A stretch of DNA of 64,000 nucleotides from Streptomyces adelaidensis (GCF_016598475.1 NZ_JAEMUX010000024.1:42553-106552), one strand, 5' to 3'; shown: positions 1-9,583, numbered from the stretch's first letter. The notes: a model not told the origin generated them from the letters alone. Program-made: numbers and translations.

Positions 1-140
1 CCGACAACGCGGGAGATCTGATCACCACGCTCTCCCGACTTGCCAACGCGGCCCGCCAGGCCGAAATCACCCAGGAAATCAGCGAGATCGTCGGTGGCTC
101 CGCAGCCCTCGCCGACGCGACCGCGGGGAGTGACAAGTAA
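1..140 (+). CDS. atpG: ATP synthase gamma subunit, C-terminal end (partial)
   Basis: The reading frame is open from the window edge to the TAA at 138-140. It encodes the last ~45 residues of the F1 gamma subunit, ending in ...NAARQAEITQEISEIVGG and a short alanine-rich tail. The stretch LANAARQAEITQEI is the conserved C-terminal helix of gamma that forms part of the rotor shaft inside the alpha3beta3 hexamer. Its stop codon overlaps the atpD start by one base (TAATG), the usual coupling in atp operons. The rest of the gene and the upstream atp genes lie outside the window. Confidence 0.93.
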   Translation, partial: DNAGDLITTLSRLANAARQAEITQEISEIVGGSAALADATAGSDK

Positions 141-1576
141 TGACGACCACTGTTGAGACGGCCGTTGCCACGGGCCGCGTCGCCCGGGTCATCGGCCCGG
201 TCGTCGACGTGGAGTTCCCCGTCGACGCGATGCCGGAGATCTACAACGCCCTGCACGTCGAGGTCGCAGACCCGGCGAAGGAGGGCGAGCTGAAGACGCT
301 GACCCTGGAGGTCGCCCAGCACCTGGGTGACGGCCTGGTCCGCACCATCTCGATGCAGCCCACCGACGGCCTGGTCCGCCAGGCCGCGGTGACCGACACC
401 GGCACGGGTATCACCGTCCCCGTCGGCGACTTCACCAAGGGCAAGGTGTTCAACACCCTCGGTGAGGTGCTGAACAGCGACCAGACGTACGACGGCGAGC
501 GCTGGTCCATCCACCGCAAGGCCCCGCGCTTCGACGAGCTCGAGTCGAAGACCGAGATGTTCGAGACCGGCGTCAAGGTCATCGACCTTCTCACCCCGTA
601 CGTCAAGGGTGGAAAGATCGGCCTGTTCGGCGGTGCCGGCGTCGGCAAGACGGTGCTCATCCAGGAGATGATCTACCGCGTCGCCAACAACCACGACGGT
701 GTCTCCGTGTTCGCCGGTGTCGGCGAGCGCACTCGTGAGGGCAACGACCTCATCGAGGAGATGGCGGAGTCCGGCGTCATCGACAAGACCGCCCTGGTCT
801 TCGGTCAGATGGACGAGCCCCCGGGCACCCGTCTCCGTGTGGCGCTGGCCGGTCTGACCATGGCGGAGTACTTCCGCGATGTGCAGAAGCAGGACGTGCT
901 GTTCTTCATCGACAACATCTTCCGCTTCACCCAGGCCGGTTCCGAGGTCTCGACCCTGCTCGGCCGCATGCCCTCCGCGGTGGGCTACCAGCCGAACCTG
1001 GCCGACGAGATGGGTCTCCTCCAGGAGCGCATCACCTCGACCCGTGGTCACTCGATCACCTCGATGCAGGCGATCTACGTCCCCGCGGACGACCTGACCG
1101 ACCCGGCCCCGGCCACCACCTTCGCCCACCTCGACGCGACGACGGTTCTCTCCCGTCCGATCTCCGAGAAGGGCATCTACCCGGCCGTGGACCCGCTGGA
1201 CTCCACGTCCCGCATCCTGGACCCCCGCTACATCGCGGCGGACCACTACAACACCGCGATGCGCGTCAAGACGGTCCTGCAGAAGTACAAGGACCTTCAG
1301 GACATCATCGCGATCCTCGGTATCGACGAGCTGGGCGAGGAGGACAAGCTCACCGTCCACCGCGCCCGTCGCGTGGAGCGCTTCCTGTCCCAGAACACCC
1401 ACGTCGCCAAGCAGTTCACCGGCGTCGACGGGTCGGACGTACCGCTGGAGGAGTCGATCACCGCGTTCAACGCGATCATCGACGGCGACTACGACCACTT
1501 CCCGGAGCAGGCGTTCTTCCTGTGCGGTGGTATCGAGGACCTGAAGAAGAACGCGAAGGAGCTCGGCGTCAGCTGA
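140..1576 (+). CDS. atpD: F1Fo ATP synthase beta subunit
   Basis: This is the 478-residue catalytic beta subunit of the membrane ATP synthase, full length for the family. It has the N-terminal beta-barrel (RVARVIGPVVDVEF, about residues 13-26), the Walker A loop GGAGVGKT at residues 164-171, the GERTREGNDL segment with the catalytic glutamate, the Walker B region (DVLFFIDNIFRFTQAGSEV) and the SALLGRMPSAVGYQP-type beta signature. The ATG overlaps the atpG stop. No separate ribosome binding site is needed if translation is coupled. Function and family are certain from sequence alone. Confidence 0.98.
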   Translation: MTTTVETAVATGRVARVIGPVVDVEFPVDAMPEIYNALHVEVADPAKEGELKTLTLEVAQHLGDGLVRTISMQPTDGLVRQAAVTDTGTGITVPVGDFTKGKVFNTLGEVLNSDQTYDGERWSIHRKAPRFDELESKTEMFETGVKVIDLLTPYVKGGKIGLFGGAGVGKTVLIQEMIYRVANNHDGVSVFAGVGERTREGNDLIEEMAESGVIDKTALVFGQMDEPPGTRLRVALAGLTMAEYFRDVQKQDVLFFIDNIFRFTQAGSEVSTLLGRMPSAVGYQPNLADEMGLLQERITSTRGHSITSMQAIYVPADDLTDPAPATTFAHLDATTVLSRPISEKGIYPAVDPLDSTSRILDPRYIAADHYNTAMRVKTVLQKYKDLQDIIAILGIDELGEEDKLTVHRARRVERFLSQNTHVAKQFTGVDGSDVPLEESITAFNAIIDGDYDHFPEQAFFLCGGIEDLKKNAKELGVS

Positions 1577-1706
1577 CGTCAGGCACTCGTGCACAGTGGG
1601 GGGCGAGGCCACACCTCTAGGGGTGCGTCCCGCCCCCCTCTGTACTCCCTCTAGAATTGAAACCAACACCCGGCGGAAGCGCCGGGTGGTGACCCGAGGA
1701 GCCACC

Positions 1707-2081
1707 TTGGCTGCTGAGCTGCACGTCGCGCTGGTCGCGGCCGACCGAGAGGTCTGGTCGGGCCAGGCCACCCTGGTCGTCGCGCGCACCACGTCCGGCG
1801 ACATCGGCGTCATGCCCGGTCACCAGCCGCTGCTCGGTGTGCTGGAGTCGGGCCCCGTGACCATCCGTACGAGTGATGGCGCCACCGTCGTCGTCGCTGT
1901 GCACGGCGGTTTCATCTCGTTCGCGGACAACAAGCTGTCCTTGCTGGCCGAGGTCGCCGAGCTGGCCGACGAGATCGATGTCCAGCGTGCGGAGCGCGAG
2001 CTGGAGCGGGCGAAGGCGGAGGGCGACGACGCCGCCGAACGCCGCGCGGACGTTCGACTGCGTACGGTGGCGGCGCGCTGA
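1707..2081 (+). CDS. atpC: F1Fo ATP synthase epsilon subunit
   Basis: This encodes the 124-residue epsilon subunit, the rotor-stalk protein that couples and inhibits the F1 ATPase. The N-terminal beta-sandwich is clear (LHVALVAADREVWSGQAT, GDIGVMPGHQPLLGVLESGPV) and is followed by the C-terminal helical hairpin (IDVQRAERELERAKAEGDDA). The frame stays open upstream to 1596. The TTG at 1707 is preferred because a CGAGGAG ribosome binding site lies 6-7 bases before it and because it gives the usual length and N-terminus. A GTG at 1686 is a weaker alternative. It is the last gene of the operon, 130 bp after atpD, and is followed by a strong terminator. Confidence 0.93.
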   Translation: MAAELHVALVAADREVWSGQATLVVARTTSGDIGVMPGHQPLLGVLESGPVTIRTSDGATVVVAVHGGFISFADNKLSLLAEVAELADEIDVQRAERELERAKAEGDDAAERRADVRLRTVAAR

Positions 2082-2106
2082 GTTCACGCGCTGTGTGATG
2101 CTGTAT

Positions 2107-2177
2107 CTCAGCCGCGGCTGGGTCTGGATGGCTACATCCGGACCCAGCCGCGGCTGAGGCAAATGTGGGTGTTTTTT
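2107..2177 (+). terminator. Rho-independent terminator of the atp operon
   Basis: An 18-bp perfect inverted repeat (2107-2124 and 2141-2158, core AGCCGCGGCTGGGT) is extended inward by five more pairs and one G-U pair around a four-base loop. A run of six T (2172-2177) lies 13 bases after the hairpin. It sits 25 bp after atpC and is the strongest intrinsic terminator in the window. Confidence 0.9.
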
Positions 2178-2224
2178 ACGTTCCATTACCTGGCAGTCGC
2201 ATTACCTAGGAGACGAGGAGGTCG

Positions 2225-2686
2225 GTGTCGATGGTCCTCGCTCTGACTGTGTGCGGGTCGGTGATCGCTCTCGTGGTGGTGGGGCTGTTCGTCTTCGGAC
2301 TGCGCCGTCGGCTGATCCAGCGCTCCGGCGGCACCTTCGACTGCAGCCTGCGCTGGGACGCCCCGGAGAAACCCGGGAAGGGCGAGGAGAACGGCAAGGG
2401 CTGGGGGTACGGCGTCGCCCGCTACAACGGCGACCGAATCGAGTGGTACCGCGTCTTCTCGTACTCGCCCCGCCCCCGCCGCGTCCTGGAGCGCTCGTTG
2501 ATCGAGGTGGCCGGGCGCCGCACCCCCGAGGGCGAGGAGGAGCTGGCGCTGCTCTCCGACGCGGTGATCCTCGCGTGTCTGCACCGCGGGAACCGTCTGG
2601 AACTGGCGATGAGCGACGACGCGCTGACCGGTTTCCTCGCGTGGCTGGAGGCAGCCCCGCCCGGGCAGCGAGTGAATGTGGCGTAG
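2225..2686 (+). CDS. DUF2550 membrane-anchored protein
   Basis: This is a 153-residue protein with one N-terminal membrane segment (about residues 3-26, VLALTVCGSVIALVVVGLFVF). A basic RRRLIQR motif and a small soluble domain follow, with the features of the actinobacterial DUF2550 family (GGTFDCSLRW, GWGYGVARYNGD, WYRVFSYSPRP). The family characteristically follows the atp operon in actinobacteria and its function is unknown. GTG 2225 is used because GAGGAG at 2215-2220 precedes it. ATG 2231 would remove only two residues. The gene is separated from atpC by a strong terminator, so it probably has its own promoter. Its stop codon lies inside the next hairpin. Confidence 0.85.
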   Translation: MSMVLALTVCGSVIALVVVGLFVFGLRRRLIQRSGGTFDCSLRWDAPEKPGKGEENGKGWGYGVARYNGDRIEWYRVFSYSPRPRRVLERSLIEVAGRRTPEGEEELALLSDAVILACLHRGNRLELAMSDDALTGFLAWLEAAPPGQRVNVA

Positions 2687-2700
2687 CCACATTCACTCGC
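2668..2700. terminator. Perfect hairpin overlapping the DUF2550 stop codon
   Basis: A 15-bp perfect inverted repeat (2668-2682 and 2686-2700; arm GCGAGTGAATGTGGC) has a three-base loop. The TAG stop at 2684-2686 spans the loop and the first base of the 3' arm. The element lies between the convergent DUF2550 and chiC genes and could terminate both. No T-run follows on the + strand. Confidence 0.65.
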
Positions 2701-2709
2701 TGGGTGGGG

Positions 2710-2736
2710 GTCCCCCCGGACGAAGTCTGGGGGAGC
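2710..2736. repeat. Palindromic element in the DUF2550/chiC convergent gap
   Basis: GTCCCCCCGGAC and GTCTGGGGGAGC form a near-complete inverted repeat around CGAA-type bases. The same palindrome is familiar from other Streptomyces intergenic regions (recalled, not searched). It probably adds to bidirectional termination between the convergent genes. Confidence 0.5.
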
Positions 2737-2754
2737 GTCAATGTGGCTCAGCTG

Positions 2755-4578
<1,824 letters not shown>

Positions 4579-4640
4579 GATGCGCCTCCTTGGGGGTGTC
4601 GTGAGCATGAGCATGACGTGGCGCAGTGCCGTGAGGATAG

Positions 4641-4677
4641 AAAGGTCTGGACCAGAGGTCAATGGGTCTGGACCAGT
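4641..4677 (-). promoter_or_regulatory. Two tandem DasR-type operators (12-bp chitinase direct repeats)
   Basis: On the chiC coding strand TGGTCCAGACCT and TGGTCCAGACCC occur as direct repeats whose palindromic cores (GGTCTGGACC on the + strand) are at 4644-4653 and 4665-4674. They are 21 bp apart, two helical turns. They match the published 12-bp repeats of Streptomyces chitinase promoters and resemble the DasR consensus AGTGGTCTAGACCACT. They lie 63-101 bp before the chiC start, where a promoter is expected. DasR represses chitinases in the absence of GlcNAc-derived signals, so the same control is inferred here. Confidence 0.85.
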
Positions 4678-4705
4678 GCGCTCATGCCGGCTGCCCCCGG
4701 TGAGG

Positions 4706-5347
4706 TCAGACGCCCAACTCCTGGGCCAGTACGGCCGCTTGGACCCGGCTGCGCAGCTCCAGCTTCCCCAGGAGCCTGCTGACGTGGGTCTTCACCGTCG
4801 CCTCGGCCATGTCGAGCCGGGCCGCGATCTCCGCGTTCGAGAGCCCTTCGCCGAGGCGGGAGAGGACTTCCCGCTCGCGCCGGGTCAGGCGGTCGAGGAC
4901 GGCCCGGTCGGCCGTGGGCTCGCGTACGGGCTTGGCGGCGAACTCGGCGATCAGGCGCCGGGTGACGGCCGGGGCGATCAGACCCTCGCCGCGCCCCACC
5001 GCCCGTACGGCCGCGATGAGGTCCTTCGCCTCCGTGTTCTTCAGCAGGAACCCGGCGGCCCCGGCCCGCAGCGCCCCGAAGACGTACTCGTCGAGGTCGA
5101 ACGTGGTGAGCACGAGCACGTCGGCGAGGCCCTCGGCAACGACCTGGCGGGTCGCGGACACCCCGTCCAGCCGCGGCATCTGAATGTCCATCAGCACCAG
5201 ATCGGGCCGCAGCTCCCGGGCGAGCGCCACCGCCCGCTCGCCGTCCGCCGCCTCCCCGACGACCTCGATGTCCGGCGCGCTGCCCAGGATGAGCACCAGC
5301 CCGGCCCGAACGGCGGACTGGTCCTCGGCGACGACCACGCGGATCAT
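4706..5347 (-). CDS. chiR: NarL/LuxR-type response regulator ChiR
   Basis: This is a 213-residue response regulator. The receiver domain (about 1-120) carries the acidic pocket (AEDQ), the phosphoacceptor Asp54 in LVLMDIQMPR and the conserved lysine in FLLKNTEAKD. The C-terminal LuxR helix-turn-helix (about 148-205) reads LTRREREVLSRLGEGLSNAEIA and so on. Its start overlaps the end of the kinase gene by four bases (ATGA), so the two are translationally coupled. Its position between the kinase and chiC matches the ChiR regulator reported to activate chiC in S. lividans. The function is assigned by that context and the family. Confidence 0.85.
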   Translation of the reverse strand: MIRVVVAEDQSAVRAGLVLILGSAPDIEVVGEAADGERAVALARELRPDLVLMDIQMPRLDGVSATRQVVAEGLADVLVLTTFDLDEYVFGALRAGAAGFLLKNTEAKDLIAAVRAVGRGEGLIAPAVTRRLIAEFAAKPVREPTADRAVLDRLTRREREVLSRLGEGLSNAEIAARLDMAEATVKTHVSRLLGKLELRSRVQAAVLAQELGV

Positions 5348-6531
5348 GCGGATTCTCCTTCGGTGAGGGGGAGGGTCGCGCGGACGCTCCAGATCTTGCC
5401 GTGCGAGGAGCTCTCAGGGGCGGCCCCGAAGGTGCCGCCGAGCAGGGCGACCCGCTCCCGCATGCCGATCAGACCGGCGCCGGAGCCGGGCGCCCTCGGG
5501 CCGTCGCGGTCGCCGTACTGGCTGGTCACGGCGATGTCGAGGGAGCCGTCCGTCTGCTGGAGGAGCACCGTGACGCGGCCGGGACCCGCGTGTTTCAGCG
5601 CGTTGGTCAGGGACTCCTGGACGATGCGGTAGGCCGCGAGTTCGACGGGCGCGGGGAGGGTGTCGTCATGGTCGGCGTCGAACGCGATGTCGAGCCCGTT
5701 GGTGCGGGCGCCCTCGACGAGGGCCCCGAGGCCGTCGAGCGTGGGGGCGGCGGCGGGCTCGGTGTCACCGCTCTCGTCGCGCAGGATGCCGATCAGCCGT
5801 CGCATCTCCGCGAGCCCCTCGACGCTGTTCTCCCGGACCACCCCGAGGGCCTGCCGGGAGGTCTCCGGGTCGTCCAGGGAGAGCGCGGCCGTGGAGTGGA
5901 TCGCGATCGCCGAGAGGTGGTTGGCGACCATGTCGTGCAACTCCCGTGCCATGCGCGCCCGTTCGGACACCACGGCCTGGGTGCGGTCCATCTCCGCGAG
6001 CAGCGTGGTCTGTTCGGCGCGCAGCCGGGCGGCCTCGGCGGCGTCGCGGTGGTTGCGGACGATCCAGCCGGTGGCGGCGGGTGTGAAGGTGACCAGGCCG
6101 ACGACCACACCGATCAGCAGGGCTTCCGGCTCCCGGAAGGTTGCGAGGGGGACCACCGTGAAGGCCACCGTGGCCAGCCCGGCGATCCAGGGCACCCGGC
6201 GGGCCGTGGCGGGCGGGCCGTACAGTACGGCCGCGTACACCAGGTCCGTGAACATCAGGACGGTGAGCAGGTTGCCCTGGGTGATGGTGTCCACGGTCAG
6301 CGCGGCCCACCCGATCAGCAGGGCCGTGCGCGGCAGGGTGCGGCGTAGCGTCTCGCAGCCGGCGGTCACGATGAGCGGCAGCAGCACCCACCAGGGGCCG
6401 TCGAGCAGCACGATCTCCTCGTCGGCCGGGCGCGTGCCGAGGCCGAGACCCCACAGCAGCAGCCCACCGAGCAGCCCGGCGAGGGCTGCGTACATGTCGA
6501 AGCGGTGCGGGCGGGGCGGTCGTACGGCCAT
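5344..6531 (-). CDS. chiS: Sensor histidine kinase ChiS
   Basis: This is a 395-residue HisKA_3-type sensor kinase. The N-terminal half has about five membrane segments (roughly 13-32, 47-62, 70-105, 115-132, 137-156) with short loops and no large extracellular domain. The dimerisation/phosphoacceptor helix is at 187-212 with His199 in ARELHDMVANHLSAI. The HATPase_c region follows, with NALKHA and GSGAGLIGMRERV as N and G boxes. It pairs with the overlapping downstream regulator. The signal is not evident from the sequence. Membrane-embedded sensing or sensing through a partner such as a sugar transporter is possible. Confidence 0.85.
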   Translation of the reverse strand: MAVRPPRPHRFDMYAALAGLLGGLLLWGLGLGTRPADEEIVLLDGPWWVLLPLIVTAGCETLRRTLPRTALLIGWAALTVDTITQGNLLTVLMFTDLVYAAVLYGPPATARRVPWIAGLATVAFTVVPLATFREPEALLIGVVVGLVTFTPAATGWIVRNHRDAAEAARLRAEQTTLLAEMDRTQAVVSERARMARELHDMVANHLSAIAIHSTAALSLDDPETSRQALGVVRENSVEGLAEMRRLIGILRDESGDTEPAAAPTLDGLGALVEGARTNGLDIAFDADHDDTLPAPVELAAYRIVQESLTNALKHAGPGRVTVLLQQTDGSLDIAVTSQYGDRDGPRAPGSGAGLIGMRERVALLGGTFGAAPESSSHGKIWSVRATLPLTEGESA

Positions 6532-6684
6532 GCCTTACATCCAACACGGGCCGGGCGCTCGGCGCCTGATGCCAGGAGACGGTCCTGGACTGCATCTTTC
6601 GAGGTACCGCGACTTCGTCACCGCCGACGACGAATACCGCTGAGCCCGCCGGGAGCCTGGAAGGGTGACCGAGAGGAGCGAGTC

Positions 6685-7266
6685 GTGATCGTCGCCTTGA
6701 TCATCGCCTGTGAGGTCGGCTTCTGGGTGCTGCTGGCGCTGGCCCTGGCCGTCCGCTATCTGCTGAAGCGGCGCCGGACCAGTGTGGTGCTGCTGCTGTG
6801 TGAGCCCGTGCTGGAGCTGGTGCTGTTCGTCGTGACCGCGATCGACCTGAGGAACGGCGCCGAGCCGAGCTGGGAGCACGGCCTGGCGGCGCTCTACATC
6901 GGGTTCACCGTGGGGTACGGCCACTACATGATCCGCTGGCTGGACGGCCACGCGGCGCATCGGCTGGCCGGCGGGCCCAGGCCGGCGGCTCCACCGAAGT
7001 ACGGCATGGCTCGGGCCCGGCACGAAGGTGGCCTCTGGCTGCGTACCGTGGTGGCCGCCGGTGTCGCGCTGGTGCTGCTTCAGGGGGCCGTCTGGTACGT
7101 CGGTGATGGCGGGGATGTCGATTCGCTGCGGTCGTTCCAGTGGGCGGCGCTTCGGGCCGCGGGCATTCACGGGCTGGTGGCGTTGGCCTACCTCATCTGG
7201 CCGAAGAGGGCGCCGGGGAGTGGGAAGGACCCGGAGCGGGAGCGGGAGCGGGCCGGGGTGCGTTAG
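6685..7266 (+). CDS. Integral membrane protein, function unknown
   Basis: This is a 193-residue protein with about four or five hydrophobic segments (residues 2-24, 34-53, 67-84, 122-140, 155-177) and a basic, charged C-terminus (GKDPERERERAGVR). GTG 6685 is chosen because GAGAGGAG lies just before it (6671-6678) and the first membrane segment starts at once. The frame is open further upstream without a good ribosome binding site. The gene is divergent from chiS with about 150 bp between them and convergent with the adenosyltransferase gene. No family motif was recognised. Confidence 0.7.
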   Translation: MIVALIIACEVGFWVLLALALAVRYLLKRRRTSVVLLLCEPVLELVLFVVTAIDLRNGAEPSWEHGLAALYIGFTVGYGHYMIRWLDGHAAHRLAGGPRPAAPPKYGMARARHEGGLWLRTVVAAGVALVLLQGAVWYVGDGGDVDSLRSFQWAALRAAGIHGLVALAYLIWPKRAPGSGKDPERERERAGVR

Positions 7267-7301
7267 CGCCGGTTCGAGGCCGCGGGTCGTATGTGGCTGG
7301 T

Positions 7302-7324
7302 CGCGCAGTTCCCCGCGAGCCCCT
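7302..7324. repeat. Dispersed Streptomyces repeat, copy 1 (partial)
   Basis: GCGCAGTTCCCCGCGAGCCCCT is a diverged copy of the element GGGGCGCGGGGAACTGCGCG. Four more copies lie at about 11841, 22166, 34862 and 46424. This copy grades into the tandem repeats that follow. Confidence 0.6.
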
Positions 7325-7329
7325 AAAAA

Positions 7330-7403
7330 CGTTGCAGTTCCCGGCGCCCCTGAAGCGTTGCAGTTCCCGGCGCCCCTAAAAGCGTTGCGGCTCCCGGCGC
7401 CCC
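7330..7403. repeat. Three tandem repeats of 26-27 bp
   Basis: CGTTGCAGTTCCCGGCGCCCC starts at 7330 and again at 7356 with spacers TGAAG and TAAAAG. A third copy with two changes (CGTTGCGGCTCCCGGCGCCCC) starts at 7383 and forms the left arm of the adjoining terminator. The array lies between convergent genes and has no coding signal. Confidence 0.85.
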
Positions 7404-7434
7404 TGAGAACGTTGGGGCGCCGGGAGTCGCAACG
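7383..7434. terminator. Long bidirectional terminator hairpin
   Basis: The left arm 7383-7403 pairs with 7414-7434 over 21 bp with one mismatch that is G-U on one strand. The loop has ten bases (TGAGAACGTT). It lies between the convergent membrane-protein and adenosyltransferase genes and ends three bases before the stop codon of the latter, so it can stop transcription from both sides. Confidence 0.75.
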
Positions 7435-7437
7435 TGC

Positions 7438-8010
7438 TCAGCGTTCTCCGCCCGGCACCCACAGCACGTCCCCGACCTCCTTGTTCGCCGTCCTCGCGAG
7501 GATGAACAGGAGGTCGGAGAGGCGGTTGAGGTAGGTGGCCGTCAGGGGGTTCATCTCCTCGCCGTGGGCCTCCAGGGCCGCCCAGGTCGACCGCTCGGCC
7601 CGTCGCACGACCGTGCAGGCCTGGTGCAGTAGGGCCGCGCCCGGTGTACCGCCCGGCAGGATGAAGGAGCGGAGCTTCTCCAGCTGCTCGTTGAAGTGGT
7701 CGCAGTCCGCCTCCAGCTTGTCGATGTAGAACTGCTCGACTCTCAGGGGCGGGAACTCCGGGTTCTCGACGACGGGCGTGGACAGGTCGGCGCCGACGTC
7801 GAACAGATCGTTCTGCACCCGGACGAGGACCTTCACGACCTCCTCCGCCAGCCCGCCCAGCGCGACCGCCGTCCCGATCACCGCGTTGGCCTCGTTGGCG
7901 TCCGCGTACGCCGAGATCCGCGGATCGGTCTTGGGCACCCGGCTCATGTCCCCGAGGTTGGTGGTGCCCGTGTCGCCGGTCCTGGTGTAGATGCGCGTCA
8001 GATTGACCAT
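7438..8010 (-). CDS. PduO-type cob(I)alamin adenosyltransferase
   Basis: This is a 190-residue ATP:co(I)rrinoid adenosyltransferase, a cytoplasmic enzyme that makes adenosylcobalamin, the cofactor of acyl-CoA mutases. Family hallmarks are the N-terminal ATP-binding motif TRTGDTGTTNLGD, ANEANAVIG, the FILPGG loop, RRAER and the C-terminal LNRLSDLLFILAR. ATG 8010 gives the usual N-terminus (MVNLTRIYTRTGD). The frame is open 13 codons further up, into the ABC permease end. The window also holds icmA, meaB and the epimerase gene, which depend on or serve this cofactor. No cobalamin riboswitch was seen upstream. Confidence 0.92.
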   Translation of the reverse strand: MVNLTRIYTRTGDTGTTNLGDMSRVPKTDPRISAYADANEANAVIGTAVALGGLAEEVVKVLVRVQNDLFDVGADLSTPVVENPEFPPLRVEQFYIDKLEADCDHFNEQLEKLRSFILPGGTPGAALLHQACTVVRRAERSTWAALEAHGEEMNPLTATYLNRLSDLLFILARTANKEVGDVLWVPGGER

Positions 8011-8023
8011 GTGACCAGCGTAG

Positions 8024-8773
8024 TTACGCCCCGGCCGTCCGGAAGACACGTGTGCCCACCGTCACGGCGAGCGTCGTGAGGCCGACGGCGGCCAGGACGC
8101 CGTACAGCATGGACGGCGTGGCGTACGACCCGACGTACGCGTCCCGCATGACGTCCACCAGATAGCGGAACGGTACGAAGTGGGACAGGACGTCGAGCCA
8201 GCCGGGAGCCAGTGACATCGGCAGCATCAGGCCCGACAGGAGCATCGACGGCATTGTCAGGGCGTTGATCGCGGGGCCGAACTCGTGCTGCGAGCGGGCC
8301 TTCATGGCGAGCGCGTACGACAGGGAGGCGAGCGAGACCGTCAGCAGGGCCACGAAGACGAAGCCGATCAGGATGCCGGCGAGTGGTGCGCGCAACCCCA
8401 TGATCAGGGCGGCGAGGACCAGCAGCACCGCTTGGAAGACGAAGACCGCCGCGTCGCGCAGCACCCGGCCCAGCAGCAGCGCCAGCCGGCTGACGGGGGT
8501 GACCCGCATCCGTTCGACCACGCCCGTCTGCTTCTCAAGGATGATCATGAATCCGGCGAACGAGGCCCCGAACAGGCTCAATTGGAGCAGCAGGCCCGGC
8601 ACCAGCACCTGCCAGGAACTGCCCCGCGAGTCGAGCGGAACGCCGGTGAGCAGCGGCCCGAAGAAGAGCAGGTACAGCAGCGGCATCAGCACGCCGAACA
8701 GCATCGCGAAACGGGAGCGCAGGGTCTGGCGGGCGTAGCGCCCGAAAATCAGCGCGGTGTCGTGAAGAAGCAT
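8024..8773 (-). CDS. ABC-2 type exporter permease
   Basis: This is a 249-residue ABC-2 permease of the DrrB/NodJ type with six hydrophobic segments and the family core (MRVTPVSRLALLLGRVLRD, then PSMLLSGLMLPMSLAPGWL and HFVPFRYLVDVMRD). It forms the membrane half of an exporter with the ATPase encoded eight bases upstream. Drug or lipid-like substrates are usual for the family and the true substrate is unknown. ATG 8773 starts MLLHDTALIFGRYARQ. The downstream adenosyltransferase gene starts only 13 bp after this gene's stop and may be co-transcribed. Confidence 0.88.
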   Translation of the reverse strand: MLLHDTALIFGRYARQTLRSRFAMLFGVLMPLLYLLFFGPLLTGVPLDSRGSSWQVLVPGLLLQLSLFGASFAGFMIILEKQTGVVERMRVTPVSRLALLLGRVLRDAAVFVFQAVLLVLAALIMGLRAPLAGILIGFVFVALLTVSLASLSYALAMKARSQHEFGPAINALTMPSMLLSGLMLPMSLAPGWLDVLSHFVPFRYLVDVMRDAYVGSYATPSMLYGVLAAVGLTTLAVTVGTRVFRTAGA

Positions 8774-8781
8774 CAGGGGCC

Positions 8782-9564
8782 CTAGACGGCTACGGGGGTG
8801 GTGTCGGCGGGGGAGGGCCCGCGCCCGGTGATGGCGAGGAAGGTGTCCTGGAGCGTGGCGTCGATCGAGCCGCCGTACTTCAGCTTGAGCGCGCTCGGCG
8901 TGCCGTCCGCCACGACCAGGCCCTGGTCGACGACGACGATCCGGTCGGCGAGGGCGTCCGCCTCGTCGAGGTAATGCGTCGTCAGGAAGATCGTGGTGCC
9001 GTGCTCGTCGCGCAGTCGCCGGACCAGCTTCCACAGGTCGGCGCGGCTGGCGGGGTCGAGCCCGGTGGTCGGCTCGTCCAGGAACAGCACCATTGGACGG
9101 TGGGTGAGCGCCATCGCGATGTCGAGGCGCCGCCGCTGACCGCCGGAGAGCGCGGCGCACTTACGGTCCAGCAGCTCGGTCAGGTCCAGGTCGCGGGCCA
9201 ACTCCTCGGCGCGCTCCACAGCCTGGCTCTTCGTCAGGCGGTAGAGCCGTCCCTGGGTGATCAGCTCCTCCCGCACGGTGATCTGCGGGTCCACCCCGCC
9301 CGACTGCGCCACATAGCCGCTGACCCGGCGGACCCCGGCGGGGTCGGTGGCCAGGTCGTGGCCCGCGACCGTGGCCGCGCCGCCGGTGGGGGGCAGCAGG
9401 GTCGTGAGCATCCGCAGGGTGGTCGTCTTCCCGGCGCCGTTCGGGCCGAGGAACCCGACGATCTCGCCGGGGCGGACGGTGAGGTCGATTCCGCGCACGG
9501 CCTCGACGGGGCCGCGCTTCGTCTGGAAGGTACGGGCCAGACCGGCCGTACTGATGATGGGCAT
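8782..9564 (-). CDS. ABC exporter ATP-binding protein (DrrA-type)
   Basis: This is a 260-residue ATPase with Walker A GPNGAGKTTT, Q-loop VAQSGG, signature LSGGQRRRLD, Walker B MVLFLDEPTTGLDP and the H-loop TTHYLDEAD. The order and the C-terminal extension fit the daunorubicin-resistance DrrA class. ATG 9564 (MPIISTAGLARTF) is preferred to 9585 because the domain begins there. It is coupled to the permease that follows and is divergent from a TetR gene that probably represses it. A 7-bp inverted repeat lies between the two genes. Confidence 0.88.
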   Translation of the reverse strand: MPIISTAGLARTFQTKRGPVEAVRGIDLTVRPGEIVGFLGPNGAGKTTTLRMLTTLLPPTGGAATVAGHDLATDPAGVRRVSGYVAQSGGVDPQITVREELITQGRLYRLTKSQAVERAEELARDLDLTELLDRKCAALSGGQRRRLDIAMALTHRPMVLFLDEPTTGLDPASRADLWKLVRRLRDEHGTTIFLTTHYLDEADALADRIVVVDQGLVVADGTPSALKLKYGGSIDATLQDTFLAITGRGPSPADTTPVAV

Positions 9565-9583
9565 GACCCAGAAAAACAGAGTC

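Noticed and set aside
7330..7403. Short regularly spaced repeats as a possible CRISPR array
   Set aside because: Spacers are only 5-6 bp and nearly the same, there are three copies, and the unit is a terminator arm. No cas gene is present.
7438..8200. Cobalamin riboswitch before the adenosyltransferase gene
   Set aside because: The gene follows the ABC permease by 13 bp, which leaves no room for a riboswitch, and no B12-box-like sequence was seen.
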